NCBI GenBank assembly: GCA_937874755.1
Contig: CALNBC010000291.1
Span: forward strand, 1 to 8,768
From: an uncultured Clostridia bacterium
GTDB lineage: Bacteria; Bacillota; Clostridia; Christensenellales; CALWSW01
DNA: 8,768 nt
Direction of reading: 5' to 3'
Under the pieces are notes generated by a model. The model was not told the DNA's origin. It ran no database searches and saw nothing but the letters and a program-made list of their open reading frames with translations. Position 1 is the first letter of the stretch. Each line of letters starts with the position of its first letter. Below are positions 1 to 6,860 of the stretch, in pieces. The position numbers and the translations under genes were made by a program.

Positions 1-468
1 GCCGTCTTTAGGCGTGCGCTCGGACTGCTTTGGGCGCGGATTGGGCTTTCTGTCCTCGAAGCGTTCCTTTTTCTGACCTTCTTCGGCCGATTTTGCACGC
101 TGAGCATTGGGGTTCCAGCGCTCTTGCCTTGAGCGGTTTTGCCTTTGCCCGTCATTCCGGCGGGTAGGACTGCCTTCGCCGTATTCGCGCCGCCTTTGCG
201 AAGGCGCGGACTTTTGCTCGGGTTTGCTTGACTGGGCGTGCTCCTCCATCGCCGCATATTCTGCATCGTCGTTCGGGCCGCAACTGATGTATTCCCTGTT
301 AACAGAGCGGTTTTTTTCGTCGTATTCGTGTATTATTATTCTGGTGGCTCTGTCCTTCGTAACGGGTGCGTACTTGCTGTCAAAGTAGTATTCGACTTTG
401 TATATTCCGCCATGCGGAGTCGCCCCCATGGTTACTTCTTTGAATGGGCCGGGTATTGCTTTGTTCAT
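1..468 (-). CDS. Unrecognised protein, N-terminal part (runs off the left edge)
   Basis: The reading frame is open from an ATG at 468 to base 1 (156 codons, no stop), so the gene is cut by the window edge. A GGAGGAA ribosome site lies just before the ATG. Residues 1 to about 65 look folded: they begin MNKAIPGPFKEVTMG and continue with alternating hydrophobic and charged residues around GGIYKVEYYFD and RIIIHEYDE, suggesting a small beta-rich domain. From about residue 75 the chain is almost only R, K, E, Q, S, P, N and G, as in a disordered, highly charged tail. No signal peptide or membrane span is visible. It is divergent from the flavoprotein gene. I do not recognise the family and assign no function; a basic tail of this kind could bind nucleic acid or a protein partner, but that is a guess. 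The gene call is firm because the frame stays open and is well led. Confidence 0.75.
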   Translation of the reverse strand, partial: MNKAIPGPFKEVTMGATPHGGIYKVEYYFDSKYAPVTKDRATRIIIHEYDEKNRSVNREYISCGPNDDAEYAAMEEHAQSSKPEQKSAPSQRRREYGEGSPTRRNDGQRQNRSRQERWNPNAQRAKSAEEGQKKERFEDRKPNPRPKQSERTPKDG

Positions 469-495
469 GCTTCCTCCATGGTGCTTGTTCAAAGT

Positions 496-525
496 ATTAT
501 ATAACAGTTTCGCCATGCTGTGCAA
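496..525 (-). promoter_or_regulatory. Candidate housekeeping promoter for the leftward gene
   Basis: On the minus strand a TTGCAC -35 box (520-525) and a perfect TATAAT -10 box (496-501) are separated by 18 bases. Transcription would start near 488, giving a leader of about 20 bases that carries the GGAGGAA ribosome site before the ATG at 468. The spacing is one base longer than ideal. I saw no equally good plus-strand promoter for the divergent flavoprotein gene in the same gap. Confidence 0.5.
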
Positions 526-541
526 ATTTTCTTTACATTCA

Positions 542-554
542 CGCTATTTTAGCG
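542..554. repeat. Short inverted repeat in the flavoprotein leader
   Basis: CGCTA-TTT-TAGCG is a perfect inverted repeat with 5-base arms. It ends only a few bases before the AAAGAGGTG ribosome site of the flavoprotein gene that starts at 570. It could be a small operator or an mRNA hairpin near the ribosome site. Arms this short also arise by chance, so regulation is only a possibility. Confidence 0.3.
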
Positions 555-569
555 CAAAGAGGTGTTAAT

Positions 570-1784
570 ATGATTGGAATTATAGGCTCGGGCGCGGCGG
601 GAATGGCCGCGGCTGTAACCGCGGCGCGGCTGGGCGCAAGCGTCACCGTGCTCGAGAGGGACAAGCGCGCCGGGCGAAAGCTCTCTGCCACGGGAAACGG
701 TCGCTGCAACATAACGAATATGTCAGCCTCTGTCAATACATATTCCTCTGCGTCGCAAAGTACGCTGGACGAAATGCTCGGGAATCTCTCGCCCGCACAA
801 GTGCGTCAGTTTTTTGACTCCCTTGGGCTTCCCACCCGCGAGGAGGAGGAAGACAGGGTTTACCCGCGCTGCAATTTGGCGGGCGCGGTGGTGGACGCGC
901 TGCGCCTTGCAATGGGCGAACTCGGGGTAGTGCTTAAAACGGAATGCCCCGTTAAATCGGTAAAGCGCGAAAAGCACGGTTTTGGGGTTGCACTCGCTTC
1001 CGGCGAACACCTGTGGTTTGACAAGCTGATAATCGCGGCGGGCGGCGCGGCGGCGGAAAAAAACGGCGGCACCGCAGACGGGGTGACCTTCCTTCGCAAT
1101 TTGGGGCATAGCATAGTGCCCATACTCCCCGCTCTTTCACCTCTTTGCACCGAGACCGAGCTCATACGCCCCCTCAAGGGGATACGCGCTGCTTGTGTGA
1201 TTTCCGCCTTTGCCAAAAATACGCTCCTTCGCAAAGAACTCGGCGAGGTGCAGTTTGCGGACTTCGGCATTTCGGGCATTGCGGCGATGCAGCTTTCCAC
1301 CTCTATCGCCCAACATAATGAGCCGATTACATTGAGTTTGGACTTCTTCCACGAACAGGACGAGCAGGATTTGTGCGATTACCTCATAAAGCGAAGGGAC
1401 GCCTTCCCCCAAAGGGCGCTTCCGGAATGGCTTGCCGGACTGCTGCACAGGAGAGTCGCCGAAATGCTTTATAAATACCGCAATCTGCCCTTGAGTTTGC
1501 TTTCTGGCGAGCTTACCGATTCACAGATTCGCAGCCTTGCCGCTTCGATGAAAAACTTCCCGCTAAAATGCACAGGGGTCAAGCCCCTTCCCTTTTCCCA
1601 GGCGACCGCAGGCGGCGCTAAGCTGACGCAATTCGACTCCGCGACCATGGAATCAAGGCTCGTCCCCAATCTATTCGCCGCCGGCGAAGTGCTGGACGCG
1701 GTAGGCGATTGCGGCGGCTTCAACCTTCACTGGGCTTGGGTCACCGGGATAACTGCAGGGCGCGCAGCCGCACGTTGTGAATAA
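570..1784 (+). CDS. NAD(P)/FAD-dependent oxidoreductase, HI0933/YhiN/BaiN family
   Basis: This 404-residue flavoprotein belongs to the HI0933-like family (also YhiN or BaiN-like), of usual length about 400. An FAD-binding Rossmann turn GSGAAG is at residues 6-11, with the ribose-binding acidic residue E29 at the end of the second strand. The family signature GRKLSATGNGRCNITN is at 35-50. The C-terminal FAD signature, with AGEVLDAVGDCGGFNLHWAW, runs from about 370 to 390. The protein is expected to be cytosolic and soluble. Members are widely annotated as aminoacetone oxidase-like or, in bile-acid-transforming gut clostridia, as BaiN; the substrate of most members is unknown and no bai genes are seen here. 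The start is set at ATG 570, which has an AAAGAGGTG ribosome site. The open frame extends upstream to 444, but that extension overlaps the divergent gene's start and promoter, lacks a ribosome site and would place 42 unconserved residues before the Rossmann fold. Confidence 0.93.
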   Translation: MIGIIGSGAAGMAAAVTAARLGASVTVLERDKRAGRKLSATGNGRCNITNMSASVNTYSSASQSTLDEMLGNLSPAQVRQFFDSLGLPTREEEEDRVYPRCNLAGAVVDALRLAMGELGVVLKTECPVKSVKREKHGFGVALASGEHLWFDKLIIAAGGAAAEKNGGTADGVTFLRNLGHSIVPILPALSPLCTETELIRPLKGIRAACVISAFAKNTLLRKELGEVQFADFGISGIAAMQLSTSIAQHNEPITLSLDFFHEQDEQDLCDYLIKRRDAFPQRALPEWLAGLLHRRVAEMLYKYRNLPLSLLSGELTDSQIRSLAASMKNFPLKCTGVKPLPFSQATAGGAKLTQFDSATMESRLVPNLFAAGEVLDAVGDCGGFNLHWAWVTGITAGRAAARCE

Positions 1785-1851
1785 CTGTTCGAATGTTTTA
1801 ATATAACACGCTGCTTGTCCAATAAAGGGTTCAACTGAAATGCCGTTTTGC

Positions 1852-1880
1852 TTGCTTTTGGAAGAATGTTAGTATATGAT
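1852..1880 (+). promoter_or_regulatory. Candidate sigma-A-type promoter for the small membrane protein gene
   Basis: TTGCTT (1852-1857) and TATGAT (1875-1880) are separated by exactly 17 bases. Transcription would start near 1887, giving a leader of about 50 bases before the ATG at 1939. Nothing else is visible in the 154-base gap after the flavoprotein gene, and no clear terminator was found for that gene. Confidence 0.5.
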
Positions 1881-1938
1881 GTATGCAAACAAAGGTTCGC
1901 CGAAAGTCTGTTCTGATTTCGGCAGACAGGAGCAAAAC

Positions 1939-2127
1939 ATGAATCAGTGGGGTCTTTGGTTTACCTTCTTCGTGCCCGCCTTCTTGGGTGGAACCGCGCT
2001 GGGGATTTCCTTCATGGCAGCGCTTTACCGGTTTTACTCCCGCAAAAAAAGAAAAGCGGCGCGGCGCGCTTGCCCAACTGTCAATAGCACAGCTACCTCC
2101 TCCGCATATTTTGAGCGTTGCGCCTGA
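1939..2127 (+). CDS. Small single-span membrane protein, 62 residues
   Basis: The protein starts MNQWGLWFTFFVPAF. A single hydrophobic segment covers about residues 6-30, followed at once by the strongly basic stretch RFYSRKKRKAARR, which by the positive-inside rule would keep the C-terminus in the cytoplasm. The rest is a short polar tail rich in S, T and A. The start at 1939 is preferred over the in-frame ATG codons at 1876 and 1879 because an ACAGGAGC ribosome site sits a few bases before it and the earlier ones overlap the predicted -10 box. A DUF1540 gene follows 99 bases downstream and may be on the same transcript. I do not recognise a family. The promoter, ribosome site and membrane topology support a real gene, but it is short. 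Confidence 0.55.
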   Translation: MNQWGLWFTFFVPAFLGGTALGISFMAALYRFYSRKKRKAARRACPTVNSTATSSAYFERCA

Positions 2128-2150
2128 CCGCCGATTTTTCTGTTTTTATG

Positions 2151-2198
2151 GTTTTTATCGCGATGCCCTGCGCATACTAATATCGCGCCAAGTGGCGC
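2151..2198 (+). promoter_or_regulatory. Possible sporulation-type -10 box and hairpin before the DUF1540 gene
   Basis: The 99-base gap before the DUF1540 gene contains CATACTA at 2173-2179, identical to the -10 consensus of forespore sigma-G promoters in Bacillus. The bases 17-18 upstream (GTTTT, 2151-2155) match the usual GHATR -35 poorly, so this is weak. Just downstream is a palindrome, GCGCCA-AG-TGGCGC (2185-2198), which would fall in the 5' leader or act as an operator. The GGAGG ribosome site (2212-2216) comes after it. Confidence 0.25.
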
Positions 2199-2226
2199 AA
2201 ATAACTAATGCGGAGGCTGACCGACC

Positions 2227-2418
2227 ATGAGCAATGTAGGCTGCAACCAGCGTATCGGCTGTCGCGTCGAAAAGTGCCAGTACAACGACAGGGGCGAGTC
2301 CTGCGGACTCGATTCTATCGAGGTTCGCTCCAATCCTGACAGCACCAACAGAAATTCCCCCGAGGACACTCTGTGCGGAAGCTACAAGTTCAAGACCATT
2401 CCCCATGACGGTTATTGA
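2227..2418 (+). CDS. DUF1540 domain-containing cysteine-rich small protein
   Basis: This 63-residue protein has five cysteines, at positions 6, 12, 17, 26 and 50. The pattern IGCRVEKCQYNDRGESC (residues 10-26), a following IEV strand and the late TLCGSY (48-53) match the DUF1540 family of short cysteine-rich proteins common in Clostridia and Bacilli. The cysteine set suggests metal binding, but no biochemical role is established for the family as far as I know. There is no signal peptide. A GGAGG ribosome site ends 10 bases before the ATG, and an intrinsic terminator lies 33 bases after the stop. The gene converges with the ger operon. The start is not ambiguous, since no other ATG in frame lies near a ribosome site. 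Confidence 0.88.
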   Translation: MSNVGCNQRIGCRVEKCQYNDRGESCGLDSIEVRSNPDSTNRNSPEDTLCGSYKFKTIPHDGY

Positions 2419-2451
2419 TTCGTAGCTACCTTCGCCTAAGCATCTACAATT

Positions 2452-2485
2452 GCTCCGCGCTTTTTATGGCGCGGGGCTCTTTTTT
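2452..2485 (+). terminator. Intrinsic terminator after the DUF1540 gene
   Basis: GCTCCGCGC (2452-2460) pairs with GCGCGGGGC (2469-2477), giving a 9-bp stem with one G-U pair and an 8-base loop, followed by TCTTTTTT. This is a strong rightward terminator. A second small hairpin, ATGGC-CGAA-GCCAT, follows directly at 2486-2499. In the leftward direction neither hairpin is followed by a T run, so this does not look like a terminator for the ger operon. Confidence 0.85.
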
Positions 2486-2609
2486 ATGGCCGAAGCCATA
2501 TTCGAGTTGAGCTTATGGGTGTTGCATTGCATTTTTGGCTTAATCTAATGTCGCTAAGCGGAAGAAAAAACAATGTATCTCACTTTCGCACAGGGAATCT
2601 TATTTATGC

Positions 2610-3719
2610 TCATGCCTGGGTATTCGCCGGCGTTTGCGCTTTGCTTTCCTTTCTATGTTTGAACTCAGCAAGTATCCAAATCAGTACAGGTATGATTATC
2701 GAAAAGGGCACGGAGTAAACATTGTATACTTGTATAAACTCAAACATTTGAATTAAATTGTCAAAAACAATTGTACTTAGAGCCACGACCAACAGACCCA
2801 AGGGGAACAGGAATTGCTTGTGTTCGCGCAATCCGAACAAATATGCGATTCCCTTGGCGGCTGCCAGCAAGCAAACGGAACATTTCGCTATTCCGCTAAG
2901 TATGTAGTTCATGGAGATTGAGCCTTCAATTCTGGAAATTACTTCTCCGATTTGGATGATCTTCACCGCGACATAAGAGGGGAAATTCAGAGCATCAAGC
3001 ACATGAGCGCCGAGGATCATGGTGTCTCTTAGCGTAATAGTCAGCATGAGCGCCGTTGCCACAAAGAACGCTGCAATATATGGTTTATAAGGCTTTTCGG
3101 TCTCACTGGATCCGCTGAACGCGCATACAAACACTATGATTTCCAGGTAGGGAAACATTACTGAATAATATGCGCTATTTGCCATGGAGCCCAAATCGTG
3201 GCGGGCAATCGGCAGTAAACGCGAAAAGTCCATTCTGTTGAGAGCAAAGAGCACGGTCAGGATGACAACCGCCACAATCAGCGGGAGCATGAGTACCGAC
3301 CACTTGCCCATGGTCTCAACGCCGCTCTTAACAAGGTATACAACCCCCAGCATCATAAAAAGCATTACAGGCAACTGTGGGGTTTCGGGCATAGTACATA
3401 CCTGTATGTACTCGGAAAAATTCCTCATAACCAGAGAGCAAAGATGCAGGCAATACCACGTTAGCAACGCAACGACTATTTTCCCGCCGACCTTCCCGAG
3501 CAGCGACTCTGCCAGCTCAAAGAAGCTCTTGTCTGGATAAAGTCTGCACAACCTGCTGTACATAAGCATAAAGGGAAAGGCTATTGCCGCAGCCATCAAA
3601 AACGCCAGCCAGGAGTCCTGCCCAACATCGGTATTGACGCCTAGTACGCCTGTGCTTCCGAAAAAAAACATTGTCAAAAGGGTGATGGTTTGGCGAGCTG
3701 TCAGTTTCTCTTTTTTCAT
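2610..3719 (-). CDS. gerB: Spore germinant receptor subunit B (GerAB/GerKB family permease)
   Basis: This 369-residue integral membrane protein has the length and character of GerB-type subunits, which belong to the amino acid-polyamine-organocation transporter superfamily. It starts MKKEKLTARQTITLL and has about ten hydrophobic segments spread over residues 12-350. It carries family-like stretches such as FPSYVAVKIIQIGEVISRIE (246-265), and ends in a polar tail after about residue 352. GerB subunits lie in the inner spore membrane and are thought to bind the nutrient germinant; the specific ligand cannot be read from this sequence. It is last in the operon, 23 bases after the D-protein gene, with an AAAGG ribosome site before the ATG. 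No clear terminator follows. The symbol is generic, as the receptor cannot be matched to a named one such as GerK. Confidence 0.93.
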   Translation of the reverse strand: MKKEKLTARQTITLLTMFFFGSTGVLGVNTDVGQDSWLAFLMAAAIAFPFMLMYSRLCRLYPDKSFFELAESLLGKVGGKIVVALLTWYCLHLCSLVMRNFSEYIQVCTMPETPQLPVMLFMMLGVVYLVKSGVETMGKWSVLMLPLIVAVVILTVLFALNRMDFSRLLPIARHDLGSMANSAYYSVMFPYLEIIVFVCAFSGSSETEKPYKPYIAAFFVATALMLTITLRDTMILGAHVLDALNFPSYVAVKIIQIGEVISRIEGSISMNYILSGIAKCSVCLLAAAKGIAYLFGLREHKQFLFPLGLLVVALSTIVFDNLIQMFEFIQVYNVYSVPFSIIIPVLIWILAEFKHRKESKAQTPANTQA

Positions 3720-3742
3720 TGGCGATACCTTTCAAAACATTG

Positions 3743-3964
3743 TCAACCCAAGTTTGGAAAAATCAATGCTACGAGGGCTGTTATTCCATCGGTGGGATTT
3801 GGGAGCTTGACATCCAGGCTGACAAGAAAGAGCACACCAAAGCCAATAAGCAGCGTGACCCAATAGACCGCCTTGTCCCCCGGGGTCCAGGATTTTGCAT
3901 AAGGGAGGTAGTCGAATATTATAACCAGTGCATAGATTGCCAGCACAATGACAGTAATAAGCAT
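3743..3964 (-). CDS. Small two-span membrane protein, probable germinant receptor D subunit
   Basis: The protein has 73 residues: one hydrophobic span at about 2-20 (MLITVIVLAIYALVIIF), a short polar link with YAKSWTPGDK, a second span at about 33-50, and a last weakly hydrophobic segment near 60-70. Small ORFs inside or beside Bacillus germinant-receptor operons encode 'D proteins' of this size with two membrane spans, and these raise or lower germination through the linked receptor. Position, size and topology all fit. The gene sits between gerC and gerB, and its AAAGGGGA ribosome site (3971-3978) touches the gerC stop codon (3978-3980), so translation is probably coupled. That it is a D protein is inference from context, as no sequence signature is available to me. 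That it is a real gene of this operon is near certain. Confidence 0.85.
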   Translation of the reverse strand: MLITVIVLAIYALVIIFDYLPYAKSWTPGDKAVYWVTLLIGFGVLFLVSLDVKLPNPTDGITALVALIFPNLG

Positions 3965-3977
3965 GCCTTATCCCCTT

Positions 3978-5120
3978 TTACTTCGAGATGAGATATGCGG
4001 TGTTGAGTATGTTAACTTTAACCTCTACCTGCACCTCGAGCTGCTTGAACTGGCTTTCCCAGTCGTCCTTCACTTGTTCCCACATATCATAATCGCTCTT
4101 GTTGACAAGGCCGCCAAAGCAAAATATGTCCGAGCCGTATTCCGACTGCACTTTTTTTATCAGCGCGCTAATGCCCTCCCCAGTTTTTTTGGCGGCTATT
4201 TCTTCCAGCTTCGCAATCTCATCGGTAGTGAATTTGCTGTCCGGCTTTGCGTACTCATTCAGAAACACTTCCATCTCCACTTTTAACGATACGCTCGGCT
4301 TTCCATCCTTGTTTACGACCGAGCGGCTTGTTTTACTATTTGTGATTTCAAGCGTTGTGTCGTCCTCCCCTTCCCCGGAAGACGGGAATGTAATAACTCC
4401 GCCCTCGACATCATCATAGGCAAACAGGAAATACTTGGATTCTTCAGCGCTAAGGTACCCCACAAGTTTTTCTTCCTTGAAGACAGCGATTCCGTTGACC
4501 TCACAGGTGGATTCATTGCCTTCTTTTATAAGGCGAATAGCGGGCAGGACAAGCTCCGTTCCATCGGTTTTAATAATCTCGTACGCTTCATAAAGCCCTC
4601 TGTGGGCAGTAGAAGATGTTACCTTATTGTCGGTTTCCAGTATTTTAACCAGTTCCATCGATACAATCGTCAGGTCTGTAGCCTCCGCATCAAGTATGTC
4701 GGCGGCAGAATCTTCCTGGGAAACGGACACATGTATTGTCTCCCTGTACTCGCCGTCCCGCATGAAGAAGTCAAGTATAGCCCTTATGTCCTCGTCTAAT
4801 GCGACTTTCTCACCGATGATAATAAGCTGCGCATGCCCCATATAGAGCTTGTTTGCTACCTGTTTTTTGGCGTTTCTCACCGCGTCGAATATTGTTTTAC
4901 CATTGCTCTTTATTACTTTGCTTTTCGGTCCCTCATCCTTTGTCGACTTCGCGAGGTCCACAAATTCGAAGCTTATCTCGTATTCGCCGCTTTCGTCATC
5001 TTTGTCTACGGCGATGCCGACCACTATGGTCATTTCATCCAATCCGCGGTAATTCCAGCACCCCGCCAGAGGAAGGGCGCACACCAAAGCCAGCAAAGCG
5101 CAAACACACTTCTTAATCAC
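3978..5120 (-). CDS. gerC: Spore germinant receptor lipoprotein subunit C (Ger(x)C family)
   Basis: From a GTG start the protein has 380 residues. It opens with a lipoprotein signal: two lysines at 3-4, a hydrophobic core, and the lipobox LAGC with the lipidated cysteine at residue 21, followed by WNYRGLDEM, close to the usual GCW start of mature GerC proteins. The rest is soluble and mixed alpha/beta, as expected for the multi-domain outer-face subunit. Fragments such as NGIAVFKEEKLVGYL and the C-terminal helical part fit the family. GTG 5120 is chosen because AAAGGTGG precedes it by five bases and it overlaps the gerA stop by 8 bases (GTGATTAA), a typical coupled junction. An in-frame ATG at 5153 would add 11 residues and a 41-base overlap, but has no visible ribosome site. 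GerC subunits join GerA and GerB in the spore inner membrane. Confidence 0.93.
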   Translation of the reverse strand: MIKKCVCALLALVCALPLAGCWNYRGLDEMTIVVGIAVDKDDESGEYEISFEFVDLAKSTKDEGPKSKVIKSNGKTIFDAVRNAKKQVANKLYMGHAQLIIIGEKVALDEDIRAILDFFMRDGEYRETIHVSVSQEDSAADILDAEATDLTIVSMELVKILETDNKVTSSTAHRGLYEAYEIIKTDGTELVLPAIRLIKEGNESTCEVNGIAVFKEEKLVGYLSAEESKYFLFAYDDVEGGVITFPSSGEGEDDTTLEITNSKTSRSVVNKDGKPSVSLKVEMEVFLNEYAKPDSKFTTDEIAKLEEIAAKKTGEGISALIKKVQSEYGSDIFCFGGLVNKSDYDMWEQVKDDWESQFKQLEVQVEVKVNILNTAYLISK

Positions 5121-6648
5121 GGCTGCCACCTTTGTTTTTCTGGCGGACAGCATCCGCTGCGAATCTTGGGCGGTTTATCATTTGCCACCAGGGGGCGCGC
5201 ATAAATGAATCCTTTACGTTCTGGTACTTGAGCTTCCTGCTGAGCATAATTTGCGGCACTCCGAAGGAACGCAGGTTGAGTATATGGGTAACAAAGAAGG
5301 ATATCCCCACCATGTAGCCAAAAAAGCCGAACATCGAGGAGAACAGCAGAAGAACAACGCGAATTATCATAGACGATGTGTTAAGTTTGGGAACCAGCAG
5401 CGAGGTGATACCCGTCAGCGCGATAATTATCACCATGGGAGCGGACACAAGCTTCGCATCCACAGCCGCCTGACCGATGACCAGCGCGCCCACGATGCTC
5501 AAAGCCGAGCCTATGGTGGAGGGCATTCTAGCTCCAGTCTCCCTTAGAATATCGAATACTATCAGCATTACAAGCGCCTCTATTGCTGCAGGCAGGGGGA
5601 CGCTCTTCCGGTCCGTCGCAATGCTGATGAAGAGCTGCAAGGGGAACATCTCGTGGTGGAACGCGCCTATGGAAATATACAGCGCGGGCACCGAAATGGT
5701 GAGCAAATATGCTACGATGCGAAGAAGCCTGGCGATGGAGGCATAGTAATAGTGCATGTAATAGTCTTCGCTGCTCTGAAAGTTCTCTATAAAGAGATAG
5801 GGCAGCGTCATCACTACGGGGCTGCCGTCCACAAAAACTGCGATGCGCCCCTCCATAAGCTTGCCAAGCACCACGTCCGGCCGCTCGGTATACCCTACCG
5901 TTGGGAAAGGCGACCAGGGAGCGTCTCGGGTGAGCTCGGATATGTAGTTTGAATCCAGCACAGCATCGATATCTATTTTTTCCAGCCTAGAATTCAACTC
6001 GTCTAGTGCTTTCCGGTTGACGATGCTGTCCATGTAGCACACGCAAACCTTTGTCTTTGTGCGCGTGCCGAGTATCTTGTTTTTCATCTTCAAGTCAGGT
6101 GTGAGCGCGCGCCGTCTTATGAGCGACAGGTTCTGCATCATAGATTCGGTGAACCCCTCTCGGGGGCCAAGCAGCACCTTTTCGTTGTCTGGCTCGTCCA
6201 CCGAACGGGTCGAAAAATTCTTTGTGTTGAGCAGCACCGCTTTATCCTGACCCTCTATGAACAGGACGGTGTTGCCGTAGGTTATGGCCTCTACTATATC
6301 GCAGAACTGGTCCGTTATTTTCGATTCGTCAATCTGAACAATCTGATTTATCACAACATTGCCGCCCGAAGGTTTCGCCTCGGATATCATGAGCGGTTTG
6401 ATAATGTGTTCATTTATGAGCTCACAATTTACCACACCATCGAAATAGAATATGCGGCAGCGAAGTTCCTTGCTGTGAGTGTTTTCGATGTAACGCGACC
6501 GCAGGGTGTCTACATCCTTGAATATCTCCTCCATCGTCTGCACGTTTTTGGCGAGCGACGAGGAGAGCACTCCGTCTTCGGGTGCATGATTCGCCCTGCC
6601 TGGAGAGTCTTTTGACCTGCTCTTTTTTCTTTTAAACAGACCGAACAT
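5113..6648 (-). CDS. gerA: Spore germinant receptor subunit A (GerA family)
   Basis: The protein has 511 residues, near the usual GerA length. Residues 1-30 are polar. A soluble N-terminal domain runs to about 300 and contains the family motif GPREGFTE (161-168). The C-terminal membrane domain has about five hydrophobic segments between 306 and 456. It includes RETGARMPSTIGSALSIVGA (369-388), running into LVIGQAAV, the most conserved part of the family. The tail RAPWWQM..RPR (484-495) is also typical. GerA subunits oligomerise in the spore inner membrane and have been proposed to form a ligand-gated ion channel that triggers germination. It is the first gene of the operon, with AAGGAG six bases before the ATG. 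A terminator upstream separates it from the oxidoreductase gene, so it should have its own promoter. No broken motif or frameshift is seen. Confidence 0.96.
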   Translation of the reverse strand: MFGLFKRKKSRSKDSPGRANHAPEDGVLSSSLAKNVQTMEEIFKDVDTLRSRYIENTHSKELRCRIFYFDGVVNCELINEHIIKPLMISEAKPSGGNVVINQIVQIDESKITDQFCDIVEAITYGNTVLFIEGQDKAVLLNTKNFSTRSVDEPDNEKVLLGPREGFTESMMQNLSLIRRRALTPDLKMKNKILGTRTKTKVCVCYMDSIVNRKALDELNSRLEKIDIDAVLDSNYISELTRDAPWSPFPTVGYTERPDVVLGKLMEGRIAVFVDGSPVVMTLPYLFIENFQSSEDYYMHYYYASIARLLRIVAYLLTISVPALYISIGAFHHEMFPLQLFISIATDRKSVPLPAAIEALVMLIVFDILRETGARMPSTIGSALSIVGALVIGQAAVDAKLVSAPMVIIIALTGITSLLVPKLNTSSMIIRVVLLLFSSMFGFFGYMVGISFFVTHILNLRSFGVPQIMLSRKLKYQNVKDSFMRAPWWQMINRPRFAADAVRQKNKGGSRD

Positions 6649-6664
6649 AAGGTGCTCCTTCTCT

Positions 6665-6709
6665 CGTAATCATTACGTTAGGATTGCCCTCTCGCGCTTG
6701 CTAATATGC
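6665..6709 (-). promoter_or_regulatory. Candidate forespore (sigma-G-like) promoter and inverted repeat before gerA
   Basis: On the minus strand GCATA (6705-6709) fits the sigma-G -35 pattern GHATR, and AATCCTA (6679-6685) fits the -10 pattern CATNNTA in six of seven positions. The 19-base spacer is one or two bases too long. Transcription would start near 6672, about 24 bases before the gerA ATG, which suits the AAGGAG site there. Right at that start is a perfect inverted repeat, CGTAAT-C-ATTACG (6665-6677). Germinant-receptor operons are known to be transcribed in the forespore by sigma-G, which is why I looked here; the match alone is modest. Confidence 0.3.
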
Positions 6710-6802
6710 ACCGCGATGCCGGCGCAAACGCAGAGGAGAACAGGAAACTCGACATTTTACGACATATAATTGCCGAGTTAATCGGTGAGCGCGCCTATCA
6801 TC

Positions 6803-6831
6803 AAAAATAAAAAAAGCCCGAAGGCTTTTTT
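6803..6831 (-). terminator. Intrinsic terminator of the disulfide oxidoreductase gene
   Basis: On the minus strand AAAAAAGCC and GGCTTTTTT form a stem capped by TTCG closed by a C-G pair, an extra-stable UUCG tetraloop. It is followed by an extended T tract (T7, A, T5). It lies 30 bases past the stop codon at 6861. The A/T symmetry could also permit some rightward function, but no rightward gene reads into it. Confidence 0.88.
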
Positions 6832-6860
6832 GGTGGTGCGCTTATCGCGCGCTTTGAAGC

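Noticed and set aside
444..569. 42-codon N-terminal extension of the flavoprotein from ATG 444
   Set aside because: It overlaps the start, ribosome site and promoter of the divergent gene, lacks a ribosome site, and would precede the normal N-terminal Rossmann fold.
860..1300. 146-codon minus-strand frame
   Set aside because: It lies inside the HI0933-family flavoprotein on the opposite strand, and its composition is low-complexity and rich in S, A, P and R without motifs.
2486..2499. Hairpin ATGGC-CGAA-GCCAT, which has a UUCG loop when read leftward, as a ger operon terminator
   Set aside because: Read leftward it is followed by AAAAAA rather than a T run, so it cannot be an intrinsic terminator for gerB.
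2515..2718. 67-codon plus-strand frame past the DUF1540 terminator
   Set aside because: It overlaps the 3' end of gerB on the other strand, has no ribosome site or promoter, and follows a terminator.
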